This document shows, in pieces, positions 1 through 12,800 of a DNA stretch of 64,000 bases. Location: assembly GCA_030411725.1 (NCBI GenBank), contig MU839827.1, positions 1,984,001 to 2,048,000 on the forward strand. Direction: 5' to 3'. Both the position numbers and the translations under genes were made by a program. Below the pieces are notes generated by a model. It searched no databases. It had not been told where the DNA came from and saw nothing but the letters and a program-made list of their open reading frames with translations. This stretch comes from Echria macrotheca. Taxonomy: Eukaryota; Ascomycota; Sordariomycetes; Sordariales; Schizotheciaceae. Positions within the stretch are counted from its first letter, which is position 1, and each line of letters begins with the position of its first letter.

Positions 1-3000
1 CAACCTCAGCAAACCCTGGCTCCACCGGGCATCTGGCGGATGGCACTTGCCGTCGACACCCTCTCGCGACAGCGCGCCTTCCCTTCTGGCCCATCCGGGA
101 CTGGCGGTGTGTTGGGCGAGCAAAGCGCGAGCCGGTCGGTCTGAGTCCGGCTGTCGGTGCTCGCACCATCGAGTTGCAGACCTCGACGTGTTGCATCTGA
201 TCTCACCCTGACTCGGCCAGAAACAATTCGTCGATGGCGCGAGCGGGTGCCGACATCTCGTCGACCTCATCCTCCGCCGTTTCCGCCCAGGCCCATCGGC
301 TGCTTGCAGAGGTCGCAGCAGCTAGCGGCGCTGGCTGTTGCACCGTTTGCTTTTTCCCGTTTTGCCATGTTCGCCGCGTTCCCCAGGCCAATATGGACAG
401 CCGTTGACGATTCTGGGGAACCTGGATGCTCAATATCGCTGCCCGGGTCTGGGGACGAAATCTCCGACAGGCTGACACCAGCATAGCTTGCTCGGCACTG
501 CTGCCGTCCATCTATCTGGCTTGTCCATCGAGAATGGGGAATGCTGCCTGGTGGTGTGCTCGCCGGCCCCGTCGCGCGGTACAAGACATTCCCCCCGCGG
601 ACAGCTACACAATGGCGGCTATGCAGCTCAGCGTCCACCGTCTGCTGCCACCGGCGTTCTGGACTCCGGGCCTGCGAGGCAAGCTGCTGTCGACGGCTGA
701 GGCAGGGCCCCCATCGCTTGTGCTCGAGGTGGAGAGGTTCGTCTAGCCATGGCCGCTACCCTACTCTCCTGCACGCCAACACGAGCTTGGACCTTGGCGA
801 GACGGGCGAGACCGAGTGCTCACTCCGCGACGCCGTCCGGTTGATGAGGGGGGAAGGAACCGGCGGCGGCATGGCTTCTCGGGCTTCTCTTATCACCATC
901 AGCCACACCATCGTGCCTCGCCCGCAGCCAGCCCACATCGATATGTATGCAGGGAGAGACAACCTGCACGCAACCACTGCCTGGCCGCTCCCACCGCGCG
1001 CTTTGGTGTCCTGCCGCTGTCTTGCAGAGGGAATATTGTCGACGAGCAGACGGAAGAGTAGGATCCAACCTCGCGCATGCGGGCGCTTCTCACTCCAGCC
1101 GATCCGGCCGCCACTCCGGCAGGTCTGGGACACAATGCCGAATGCTGCGAGGCATCTTTGGCCCCTCCAGGATGTTTCTCTTGATGGTGTTCTGGGGGCG
1201 GTTGGGTCGAAGAATCTCCCTCATCAACGCCCTCGGTGCCAGCTCAGGCGGAAAAGGCCGGTTCTGTCTGCTGGAGTCCACTCAGCCGGCACCTCCACTT
1301 CCCATACGTCTCCGCCCCATGTTTGCGACACAACCAACCCCTTTGCTTTCCATCTGCAGCTTGTCATGCAGAGGACAGTATCACAGTTCCATCCAGCAAT
1401 AGGGGCAGTGGCTTGCAGGCGCACTTTTGTCACTTGGAGAGGAAGCGAAAAGTCTGCATGAGATACCGCACGAGTGGTCACGCTTAGACTTGGTGTGCCT
1501 TCTCTATGGTCGGTGAGATCCAACAAGGCCCGCACCGAGTCGGTTAGTTGACCGTACTTCTCGGGTGTCTCGCTCACATCTTGGGATCTATTGGCACACG
1601 GACCCTGGCTCCTGGTTCTTACAGCAACCCCCATCACGGGAGCCGCAAGGCTAGAGGGTCCATGACATACATGGTGGCGGTGTAGACCAGCTTCTGTACC
1701 GAACAGTATCTCTGGCGGGCTCTGGTTATCGGCCCCATGCTCCAGAGACTCGGCCCTGAAGAGCAGAGGATGGTATCTGGCGAGGAGCCGGATGCAACCG
1801 ATCTGACGGCCTAGGAAGCAAAGTCTGCATGCCCGAGTAAGCTTTGTATCCTCTACCTCTCTACGGATATGCTGAGACGCACCAATCATGGGCAAAAAAC
1901 ACAGCGTCTCATTCCGCACTGTTGGAAGATTCACGCTTTCCATTTCATCTCCTTATTTCCCGAAAGGAGTCTGCTCCCCAGATCTGACATGTCCAATGGG
2001 AATTCCGGCATGCACGGGCAGGCTGATGTCGACGTCTGGAGACAGGAGCGATGACACGCTGGGAGAAGGCGGTCGATGACACCAAGGCGTCTGGTGATGG
2101 TACACCACGACGATGACCGTTTTCTCGGCTTAACGGTGGTGGTGTGTTGCGCAGGTGTGACGGTGGGACTCTGCAAGTCCGTTGGTCGGTCAATCACGCA
2201 ACGCTGGGGGGGCTGGCAATTTCCCAAGCAGGAAATGTTCGAGACGTTCCGCCGAAGACCTTCCCGTGTCTCTTTCGGCAAGCAACGATGGGCGGCTGTG
2301 CCAAGACTGGCCCTCCACCACTCGTCCCTGTTTGGACCTGCACCCCCCTTCCGTCATGACCGCCCGGACTTTTAAGCTTTCAGGCGCGGGGTACGATCGA
2401 TGGACCAGTGGACGGTAAGATCCCGGCCAGTTGGTTTAGACTCTGATTGCGAGGACCACGGACAAATGCCCGTGTGCCGCTTTGTCTCGTGCGAGACACT
2501 GGACGAGCACTACCAGACGGCAACCAGCACCGCCATCGCCGTGCCTCGCTCGTGGTGCGGCCCGTCGACCGAAATGAAACCGTGGCGCTCTGCAACCAAC
2601 CAGAGCCCTCGATCCAACTGGTCGTGGTCGACTTCCAACAACACGGCAAAGGTTCTAGCTTTGCTTCACTTACACGGAAACAACGTCTTCTCGACCTGCC
2701 TCATGGGTACGCCGAAGCCACCGAGCAATCGGCCGAAATTGATCACGGCAATGCCATCTGTTTCTTTGGGCATCTTGTGGACTTGGGATTCTTTGCATCA
2801 TGCCGTAACTAATCAGTGAGCGCAAAAAAAAAAAAAAAGAGAAAGGGGGGCGGGGGGACTTGCAAAGTCGTGGAGGGGCATGGCCACGGTCCACGGAAAG
2901 GGGGGAGGAGGGTGACATCCCACCAAACTCGACAACTTCAGGCTCCGTCCAGCGGGACTTGGGAATGCTGCTGCGTGTTTATCAGATTCGGCAATTCCCA

Positions 3001-3460
3001 ACGTCAGTTCCGGATGGGGGGATGCCATCATCATGGGGGAAGGTTTACCTGCCGGTTTTGCTCCAGCTTCGAGACGACATGGCTTGCTTGCTGCTTGAGT
3101 GGCGGCGGCCGCTGTCTTTCCCATCAACGGCAAACACCGTGAGAAATTTTCCCCAACGGGTAAGTGAGTGGATTAGAAGTGGTATATTCCTTTTCTTCGA
3201 TGCACACTGCGCCGCGCCATCTCATCCGAGAATCAATATCGGAAGAAACCGACGTTGGCCGGGATATTACACTGAGCGGGAGGATGTGCTTTCCTCTCTG
3301 ATGTCGAATCAACAAGGGACATCTGTAGTGAGTGGGTTGAGAAACCTTGGTTGTCATGGAGCATGATCTGATCTGAAAAAGGGACATGCGAATGCTTTCG
3401 CTTTCCTCGAATTTTGCTCTCCAGCCGCAGCAGCGCCGACGGGAGGGTATCGTATTGTGT

Positions 3461-3462
<2 letters not shown>
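1..3462. other. Gene-free stretch, left edge
   Basis: I see no credible gene here. Open frames exist on both strands (the longest about 306 codons at 541-1461 +), but they overlap one another and are rich in Pro, Arg, Ser and Cys, as expected of out-of-frame GC-rich DNA, with no domain signature and no convincing splice pattern. A run of A (about 2825-2838) followed by a purine/G-rich stretch lies near 2840-2920. It could be distal 3' flank of the homeobox gene, a non-coding transcript, or the regulatory region of a gene to the left of the window. Confidence 0.5.

Positions 3463-3522
<60 letters not shown>
3463..3522. repeat. (TG)n microsatellite, about 30 units
   Basis: An essentially uninterrupted TG dinucleotide run of about 58-60 nt, preceded by imperfect TATTGTG units. 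It creates spurious Val-Cys and Thr-His frames on the two strands. Nearby are a CATC-rich run (about 3581-3596) and a GCCT tetranucleotide run (about 3663-3684), so this is a simple-repeat cluster. Confidence 0.97.
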
Positions 3523-3525
<3 letters not shown>

Positions 3526-4578
3526 CACTGGAAGCATGTCGTCCCGCTTCTTACATGTCGGATTATCTGGACTGCTGAATCCATCCATCCATCCTTCAAC
3601 TTCCGTCCTTCCGTCCCAACAAAACAAAAAAAAAGAAGAAAAAAAAAACCGACCCATAGACGCCTGCCTGCCTGCCTGCCTGCCCGTCCTTCCGTAAGCA
3701 AAAAGTACAAGCGAACCAGACAACAAAAAAAACCTCTCCCCAAAGTCGAAGGCGACAGTGAGCTGAAGAGCGAAAAAAACAATCAGCCACACCCCTAGAA
3801 CAGTAGACTAATATCGGTCTTTGAATCCACCGTTTCTCCGTCCCAATACCCTACCCAACCCACCCAACCCCAGATGTGACGCCCTCCTCCACGTTCCCCA
3901 GCACCAAGATGTTTTTGTGCTGTTTGTAAAAAAGATATGTGATATGTCTGTGATACTGATAGAATAGAACCAGTTGTATACATCATATCGTAGACCTATT
4001 TCTTTCCTAGTCCAAACTATCGTGACCCAAGCAAGCAGTTGTGCCGCCGTAACAAAAATCCAAACAAACCCCAACCCCATCCCTTTCCAACCGATGAAAA
4101 TGCACAGTCCAAAAAAAAAATAAGGAATAAAAAAGTCCGGCCTTGCCAACACGCAATAGAATATTAAACCGCAACTCACAAAAATTAGCGTGAAGGCAGA
4201 AAACATAAATCTTTCCCCGAAACGTCAAAGAGCCGGACGGTATTAAAGACACACAAGAAGCCAAGAAGAAGTTTGGTATATATAAAAGCATACAACATAT
4301 GTTTGGGTATTGGTCCTCAAAAGTAAAAAACAAGTATAACAGACAAATAAAGCCAAAAAAAATATCGTATCCAAGAGAGCAGCGACCAGCGATCAGCAGA
4401 CAGACAGTGTGTGGCGTTTCGTCAGTTCCAAACGTTAAAATGGTTCGTACCAAGTTTCGATTCCCCGTCGCATTAGAAGAAAAAAAGACCCCCCCAAAAC
4501 TCCCAATTTCTTTTCCCCCGACGCCATAAATCTCCGTATGATGCGTATTTACGCCCTGTCTGCCATAATATTGACTCG
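3523..4578. other. 3' flank of the homeobox gene
   Basis: AT-richer DNA with many short A and T runs, directly downstream of the homeobox stop codon. The composition fits a 3' UTR and terminator region of the minus-strand gene ending at 4579. Short minus-strand frames here (for example 3808-4582) are Phe- and Ile-rich without domain features, and I do not regard them as genes. Confidence 0.55.
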
Positions 4579-6838
4579 TCATGCCGTCGTCCCGTATGCG
4601 GCAGTTGTGCCGCTGTTTGTGGGCGTTGTCCCTGGGAAGCTGCGCTTACGCTTCAGGCCCATGGGATCTTGGTTGTAATCCTCGTTCCGCTCCCCCGAGT
4701 TCTGTGACTGTCCCATACCAAGCGGGCCGCCGCCGAATGTGTCCCTCATCGGTGTCCTGGCGTTCGAGTTGTTCATGCTGGCCTGGAATGCCTGCGAGAA
4801 ATCCTGCGGCTGCGTGATGGGGGCGCTCATCTGAGGCATTGGGTATTCGTTCCCTGACGATCGGTATCCTCCCGTCCTGGGAATCGAAAAATCGACGGGT
4901 GCTGTCAGGGGGGCCGAAGGAAAGCTTCCGGTGTAGCTCGAGGACACTCCTCCAAGCTGGGATGTCGTCGGCGTTCGTGGGCCGGGGGAGTGAGAAGCTG
5001 GTTGGATATTAGACCCAGACCGGAACTGGTTTCTCAAGTCGAGGCCTAGCGGTAGCTGCGAGGCCGAAGCGGCGCGGAGGCGGGACCCTCTCTGCTGGTT
5101 CGGTTGTAGCGTTGACGATTGGAAGTTCGAGTAGCCCATGTGTGTGGGAGATTGGACGGTTGATCCTGTGTCTTGTTAGTTGAGCTCAAACTGCAAGCGT
5201 GATTTGCATACCAGAGTAGTTGCTCGAGTCGTAGCCCCCGAGCCCACCCGTGGACGCCCCACTCATCTGATCCTGCGTGTACAATCCGGGTTGTCGGCCA
5301 CCCATCTGAGGCGAGGTTGCACCGTGGTAGGTGGTATAATCGATCGAGTCTCCTTTCCAGGACATGCTCGACCGCAGTGGCGACTGGAGCGTGTCTGATC
5401 GCGACCTGTTCATTGTCTCACGGAGTTGAAGAGGCTGAAGAGGCCGTATTTGTTGTCGCGAATGGGGGTTATGCATCTGCATGCTGGAGTCAAGGCTGCT
5501 CTGGCGTGTGAAGGGGTTCGACGTGCGGGGGCCGGCACTGAGAGGACCCGAGAGGTGGCTCGAATAGCCGTATCGGTCGGTCGAATTTGGGGACATGGGA
5601 GACAGGATGTCTGGCGTGCTGAGCGTCGCCGATGGGTTGAAGCCAATGCTTCCGAATGCGGGACTAAGTCCGGTAGGTGAGAGATGATCCTCGCCATCTT
5701 GTCGACGCACATCCACCATGAGCGGGCGCATCATATGGTCTGCGTACGATGAAGCGCCGAAATCTACCGGCGAAGTGATGGGGGTCCCCAGACCATGGAC
5801 GGCGCCATATGGAGAATGGAGTGCTTGCACATTGTCGAAGTCATCGGGGACCGCTCTCATCTTGATCATGCGATCGCGGTCGTCGGCGGTCAAGCGCTTG
5901 ATCTTAGCCCGTCTAAGTACTCGTCAGTTTTTGCCAGTTCTACCCGTGGTCGTCGCAGGCTTACCTGTTTTGGAACCAGACCTGGACCTGGCGTGGGCTG
6001 AGACCGGGGATCTCCCTTGACAGGCGCTCCCGATGCGCTGCGTCCGGGTGTGGCTGCTTGGCGAACTCGCTCATGAGGAACCGAGTCTGTTGATGAGTGA
6101 GTCTAGCAAAAGTTAGCCTTCCATCCGTCCTTTGATTGCTGTGTGTGTCGCAAATCACCTGAAGCGCTTCATCTTCCTCCGCTGCGCCGTCCTCTCAGCC
6201 GCTGTCTGCGGCTGAGACGGTGCCTCGCCTTCGCCTTCGACCTCGTTCATGTCCTCATCTTCACCCTCCAGAACATCATCCTCCTCTTCCTTGACCGGGG
6301 CTTGCGACTCGTTCGCGGATTGGATCGGAGGAATTTCGGGGCCATGGCCCGTTGAGGAGACAGAGCTTAAAGGGTTAGATGTGATAGAGATGCCCGGCGT
6401 CTCGGTAGAGACGAGAGACTCCTCGTGGACCGATTCCGCCGCCTTGCTCGCATACTGCTCTCCTTGGTTTTCCGCTTGTTCGGGGATTGGGGACGGCTGC
6501 TTCGGTTGCCGCAAGCCCAAGGGATCCAGTCGGTGGCCGATGGGGGAGCTCTCCTGCTCCGACTTGATATCCAGCGTATTGTTGGGCGCAACGACGCTTC
6601 GCGGCTGCCCTTGGGCGTCGCTGTTGTCTGTGGAGTTCGTCACATGGTCGTACGGCTGCGAGAAGAGATTGTTGTCTCCTGGCGGGAGAAAGGAGTACTG
6701 CCCCTGCCAGTCTGACTGCGTCACGGAGTCGAAGTGGTTCGACATGCGTAAGCTATCTGCGGACTTGTGGAAAGGGGTCTCGTATTTGCTGATGGACCAA
6801 GGACTCTGCTCCGTAGCGTTTTGCCTGGAAACGAGCAT
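4579..6838 (-). CDS. Homeodomain transcription factor
   Basis: Nuclear DNA-binding regulator. Four exons joined by frame: 6838-6159, 6102-5965, 5912-5212 and 5165-4579, about 701 residues. A homeodomain lies at about residues 215-275; its recognition helix contains VQVWFQNRRAKIKR with the invariant Trp, Phe, Asn and Arg, and two introns interrupt the domain. The N-terminal 210 residues are acidic and Gln/Ser-rich; after the homeodomain comes RLTADDRDRMIKMRAVPDDF and then a long Ser/Pro/Gln-rich tail ending near a KRKR basic patch. Fungal homeobox factors of this type control conidiation or sexual development (for example Htf1/MoHox2 and kal-1); I cannot say which orthologue this is. The start is uncertain: Met at 6838 is the first in frame, but Met at 6745 is also plausible, and TTTCCAG just inside the 5' end resembles a splice acceptor, so an upstream exon is possible. 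Confidence 0.88.
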
Positions 6839-9800
6839 TGGAATGAGTGACTGCCCGTCGGTGAAAGTGATAGTCTTCGTCTGGTTCGGGTGGACAGCTA
6901 CTAGCCCTAGCTGAAGGGTCGGGTCGTCGAAGGCCGGAAAGGGGGTGAAAGAGCGGCAATGTCGAGCGAGCGTCGACGCTGCGACTTTGATGCAACGAGA
7001 TCAGAGGTGCCAGGCGCACATCACAGATCGCAGGTCCAGGTAAGTCGATGTTGTACCTTTGGGCGCTCGGTTTTGGTTTTGCGGGGGGATCTCGGCCAGT
7101 AGATCCTGCAGGCGGAGACTGGAGAAAGGTCCGCTAGGTATCCAACGAGGGTGGGCGGGCTTCCGGGTCTGCTGCTGTTGTTTAGGCTGGTTCCCGTTCG
7201 CAGCGCTAGGCTGTTCCGCAGATCAAACCAAACAAGTGCCTCGGGGCAGCACAGCAAGCCAGTAGATTCGGGCGTAGAATACGATGGTGCAAGAACCGCT
7301 GCGTCGTACCAGGAGGAGACCAAGACTCGCGAGTCAAAACGAAGATCAGACGGGGCTGCCGTGGCTGACAGGGCAAACAAGTTGCGGTCTAGGCCTTTTT
7401 GTCTGGAAGCAGAGCTGGATGATAGCCGATATCAACAGTGATGGACGAGGCGTAGTAGGGTCCGTCTTCGAGGGAGGCCGTGGTGGTGCGTAGTGACTGG
7501 GAGTTGGCGGAAGAGAACGAACGTGTGTCTGGCGTGGTAGCGGCCCAGGGGCGAGAGCTTGTCTTGTATGGATCTGGGAGCGGAAGACGATGCTCGGCGG
7601 GCCGCTCTCCTGAAGGGAGGACGTCTTGGAAGCAGACTGGGCCCAGGAGCTAAGAGAGCTCTCGAGGGGATACCCGTGGTTGTAATAAGGCCGCTCTCCA
7701 GCACCCCGTTCTTAGCGTAGGACAGACGTAGAATTAATACCGGCGGAGGGCCCAGTACACGCGGAGAAAATGTCGAGGCAGCATCCGAATACAGAGCAGG
7801 GACTGCACGGGCAACCGCAACAGTCGACGGCGAGAGCGGTACCTGGTACCTGACAGAGGCCGGCTGCTATAACGGCAAGCTTGCGGGGGGCGGGGCCGTC
7901 AGGTAGGGTTCCTCGAATAGAGGCAAGCCGCAAACTATGACCTGGGGATAATAATATCGAGCTTCCCCAGAGCATACCACAGCTGAGCCACACCGTTTTC
8001 CCACTCGCTCGCTGGCAGGAAGAGAGGGTTGGCACGAGTGATGGGCCTATAGCGAAGAACCTGGATCTTAAGCCTCTCGGCTGAATGGCTAATGCCGTGC
8101 TAGGAGGGTCATGGAACCAACCCGGCCACCTGCCACGCAGAAAAGCAGGCTGAAAACGGAGGAGAAAACGCTCAAGTTGCCAAGCCCAGGTAGCGAGCCT
8201 CTGGGTGAGGAGGAGCGCCACTCAACAAGCGACAAGACTGCGGCAACCGCTGCTGTCGCCCGGCATGGGGCTGCGAAGCGTACACATGCATTGAGCTGGA
8301 CTGGACCAGAAGCAGGCGAGGGCCAATGGCGCCCACGCAAACATCCGACGTCCAGGAGGAACGAGACATGGCAGTTCTCGCAGCTCGCGGATGAGCACTC
8401 AGCGAGATACCCGTAAGGGCATTCTCCGTCCATGTCTCCCTCAGCCTGCGATGGCAGACACTGATCTCACTCCCTTGTCTTACTGTGTGGTGCCGAAGCG
8501 GCGATACCTAGCTGGGATAGGCTCGGAGGGGCAAGCAAGCAGGCCCCGGACGCCGCAGCACGAGGCCGGGAGACAATGGCAGGGGGGGAGGAGGGAAAGG
8601 TACAGGCCTTGTGCATGGCATCTCGGCTGGAACGGTCGTGTGTGGCTCACTTGCCCCTCCAGGACACTAGCTCTGCGTCGACCTTGCGGTAAGAGACATG
8701 GCCGTTGAAGAGCTCGCCCTCTCCCCAGGCCAATGGCAGCCTGGGATCTCCGGAGGGTGCATCGTGCTTGGAGCAGTGAGCACGAGGGAGGGTATAAGTG
8801 CCACTGACCAATAGGGGGCGTGGATGCAGATCGGCTCACGAAGCGACGAGGACTGAAGGCTCCGCTGATTGGCGATGATGGAGAGGAGCGGCAGCTCCCA
8901 GCAAACTGGGGCAGCACTTCCTCAAAGCGGGAATTCTGGGCTGTGGGTGGTAAGGATGGATGGATCTGTGATGGTCGACCCTGGTACGTGTTGGAATCCG
9001 GCAGGGGTAGCAGTGTCGATGAGGAGATCATCGATGGGCAGATCCCTTCTCTTGCCGACATCTGATCCGCAGGTGGGAGTAGGACTGCAACGACGGATTT
9101 GACTCAGGCTCCGAGATGGGTGACAGTCTGCAAAACCACTCGCTCTCAGCTGGCAGAAAATCTTGGTGGGAAAAGCCCCTGGACGGCATGATCGAGCCAT
9201 CCTCAGTTTCCGGCAGGAGAATGAATGAAGGCGCCGCCGCCAGTGCTGCGCCGTTTTGCAGTTCTGATGGCTGATGGCAGCCGTGTCCCAAGACGTATAT
9301 CTCGGCGGCCGGAGGGGGAGGCCCAATCGTCCTCAGTGAGCGCGGCATTTGTCATGGCTGCGCTGTGGCATCATACGTCTCTGCGTCTTCCCCGCGATAA
9401 TCAATGCCGGCCGTCGCAACAACTCTGGGATTCCGGGGAACGGCCGCCATGACATGGCAGAAGCAGCAGGAAGGACGGAGCAGTCGGAGACTGTGGGAAT
9501 CTGCCCGAACAAGCCGCAGGCTGATATGGTGTGCGACCTCCTGAAGCTCGAGCAGGCTAGTCTCGGTGGGGTTTGGTGCAACTGGACGCTGGAAAATACA
9601 GGAGGAGGTGGTAAGCGTGAACGAAGCAAGGTGTCGTGCAGCAGAGGGTTGCATCGAGCAGGGCAGCGACACGAAAGCATCGCGCTTCGTCCAGAGGCGC
9701 CTCTTCAAACGGTGGAAGCTTCTTTCGCCGCGGCGCTCCTCGGCGTGCCCATAGTTATCCCCACGCCAGGCCAGATCCAAAGTCTGTGCATCGTGAGAAC

Positions 9801-12800
9801 ATTTTCCTGCAGCAGGCCAACAGGGCGACAGGGGGACCGCCAGCCGTTTCATCAGGGGCTGGCGACTTGGTGTGGGAGAGCCGGGCCACGAGCGGGTGAC
9901 GAAATTCGACCCGGCCCAGCAACTGGGCTCTCAGTGGAGATGCAATCTTTCCACCGCGCATAGCAATCCTTCTAGTCGTCTTCCACCGCAGCACAGGGTG
10001 GCCGGGCCCATGGGCGTCCTGCAGCCGGTGCGAATGCTGTGCGATTCTGTAGAACCGTGATAGCCGTCGTCCACGTCGTCCGGGTGATCAGACGAGGCAA
10101 TCGCCTTGAGAGCCTTCCGAGCGGCGCATGGCTTCCAGAATGTCCATAGCGTGCCGGCGCATACGACTGCTCCCCAGGGGTGCCTCGTGGCGGGAGGCAC
10201 ACGAGATGACGGAGGACGGGCAACATGTTGGGATGTTTGGCTCGCAGTCTGGCCGAGCAGAAAGCCGGTGCGTGCAAGGTCCCAGGAGCACGGTGCAGGA
10301 CGAGAGACGCATCAAGCCGAGGTCGGCGCAATTCGACGCACGACATTCGACGACAATTCGTGCGGGATTCAGCTGGCGAGATTTGACGGCTGCTGCGAGC
10401 AAGCGTTGGCGGCGGCTGCCCTCACTGCTTCAAGGTGGACGCCGTGTCACGGTGGCCCCGGATGACACTTTGTCGAGATGATTTTCAAGCAAGCAGCAGC
10501 AGGCAAGCACAGCGCCGCACTTCCACTTGACATTACGTAGTTTCGCTCAGTCAGAACCCTACTCTGGCTCTGTTGCTCGCGCCTGCTACGGCCCCAGATT
10601 TGTCACCGGTAGTGTCTTCTCAGGGTTCTCTCTGAACTGCCGTCAGAGGGCCTCGATGGCAGGAGCTGCCGACGGAGCCATCGCGCAATGAGTCGTGGCC
10701 CGATTAGGCAGGTGGGCCACCCTCCCGACGCGTTTGTATGGTTGACCAGTCACCGATCGCCAGGGCAGGTTTGAGGGAGGCAGGCGTAACTGAACCCGGC
10801 ACAAACTGCTTCTCCTTCCAGTTCCTTTCCAGTTTGGCCGTGGCATCCCCTGTGTGCCTGGCGTGCCTGGCCCAGGTTTGCCAGGTACCGAGGGCAAGTG
10901 ATCTCGAGAAACTTGCGGGGGTGTTTGGTGTGGCTGCCAGTTGCCAGTCTTGCCCTTTCTATGGTCCCAGCGGCCGAGTCGGGAGATCGTTACGAGGGCA
11001 TATCGTTTCACGCCCATCAACTGAGTTTAGCATCTCATGGGATGGATATCGTTACGTCGCTGGTCACCTACTAGAGTTGACAGCCAGCTGGCAATTTGCG
11101 TAGGGTTGAGGTGGATGTTTGTGGATGTCGGCGGGAACCCGTCAGATTAAGGACCAGACTAGGGACGGGAATTTGCTGCACTGCTTTTTGCCCCGTCGTG
11201 GCACCCGCGAGACAAGCGCGCTTGCTCAATCTCCCCATCGTCTCCAAGCTTTCCAGCCAACATCAAACGGCGTCGGTCGTGAGCACAAGGTGGGAGTGTT
11301 GTCTCTTGGCCGCCAACTGGCCCCGCCCGGAACGAGCTGACAGGTCGCCCGCAGAACCAAGTCACCGTTGCAAGAGAGCGTCGCAGTCATCATCAACCAG
11401 CGTCTGCCGGAACTAGACTTACTCGGCCATACATGCACTGTGGCCCCATCGCTCATCTCCCAAGGACGGCGCGCCGGCAGTAAAAAGCGCCGAAGAGAGA
11501 GGCCAGCAGGAATGGTTGAGATGGGCGAACCGAGATCTGGCAGGTAAGCCCAGCCCAGCCCACCTATCCGATGCGGCCTAGAGTCGCAGAATGTGACGGT
11601 AGCCGGCAGCCGAACGGCGCCATGCCCTCCTTGGGAGGCGCTTTCAGATCCGGCGCTGCGCCGAACGCCGGTGCTGGACGCCTTGTTTGCGAGGAAGGTC
11701 CCTTGTCCGCGAGCGACGCCATGGGGCGGGAGCCGGTTTTCGGCCCGCCAGCTGTGTGCTCAACCAGTGGACGGCATGTCCGGGTTCCCTGAACAATCTG
11801 ATTTTCTGAACAAACCAAAGATCCCCAACCAGGAAACCGCGCGAACCGGCGGCGAAGATGAGCAGATCGCTGCTATGCTGTGCCAATGCGACGTCGCCGC
11901 AGCGAATACGCTGGGGGGGAAAAAGCCGGCACGCTGGCCGCAGGCGGCGCTGATTCCGCTCCAGAGGCCCGCAGCCCGCTGTGAAGTCCCGTCCGGCACT
12001 GGGGGGGGAGGATCGAGGATCGGGTTGGTGTGCCTTGCAGCGAGCGGACCCCATGGGCTGACGGCCACGCCACAACGGCCCCCAGCACAGGGGACCCAGT
12101 CCGGGTTCCACTGGCTGCCCGATCCAGTTGAGATCGTAGTGGCATGGCCTGTGCGCTGCTCCCACCACATCGCACGGCATCACCCCGCTCTTGACCTCGA
12201 GCAGCGGCAGGAGCAGCAGCAGAGAATTGCCAATTGGCGACGACGGCTGCTCGCCTCTGTCCAAGACACTTAAACACCCGCTCTTTTCTTTCTATCTTTA
12301 GAGAACGAGCCGCCTGCACCAGCGACGCGGCGAGATGCCGCGCTGCACGAGCAAACATCAAGATTCAAGAATAGCGACAGGCTGCTGTCCGACAGGCCCG
12401 TTTGGCCGTGTTTGGCGGGGCGTTGGTTTCGTCGTCAGGTGGGAGGAATTCCAGATTTCAGAGCGTGTCGCATGTCTCAGGCCAGAAACACACCACCGGG
12501 AGCCCAGCCCGTTCGTATCGGTCCCGACTCCCGCTGCCGCCATGGCCCGTGGAATGGAATATGGACACCTTCCGTGCTTGCAGTCTGGTGGGAACGGGAA
12601 ACGGTGCGCGCTCCCACGTGCGGTTTCATTGCAGCCACAAGACGTGGGCGCCATCGCAGCATTCGTGCGCTACACGCACCTGGCCTTCCGCATCCGGGCT
12701 ACTGCATCCCGTCGCTCGAGCTGATCGCCCGTGGCGACGCTGAAGGACCTTGGGGCGCTGGAGAGGGCACGTATAAGGCGAGCAGAGGCCTGAGACGAGC

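Noticed and set aside
541..1461. 306-codon plus-strand open frame
   Set aside because: Overlapped by frames on both strands, Cys/Arg/Pro/Ser-rich with no domain motif; typical of chance frames in GC-rich non-coding DNA.
3124..3792. 222-codon minus-strand frame with a His-Thr run
   Set aside because: Created by the TG microsatellite.
11593..12273. Overlapping 226-codon (+) and 206-codon (-) frames
   Set aside because: Mutual shadows; neither shows coding-like composition or splice context.
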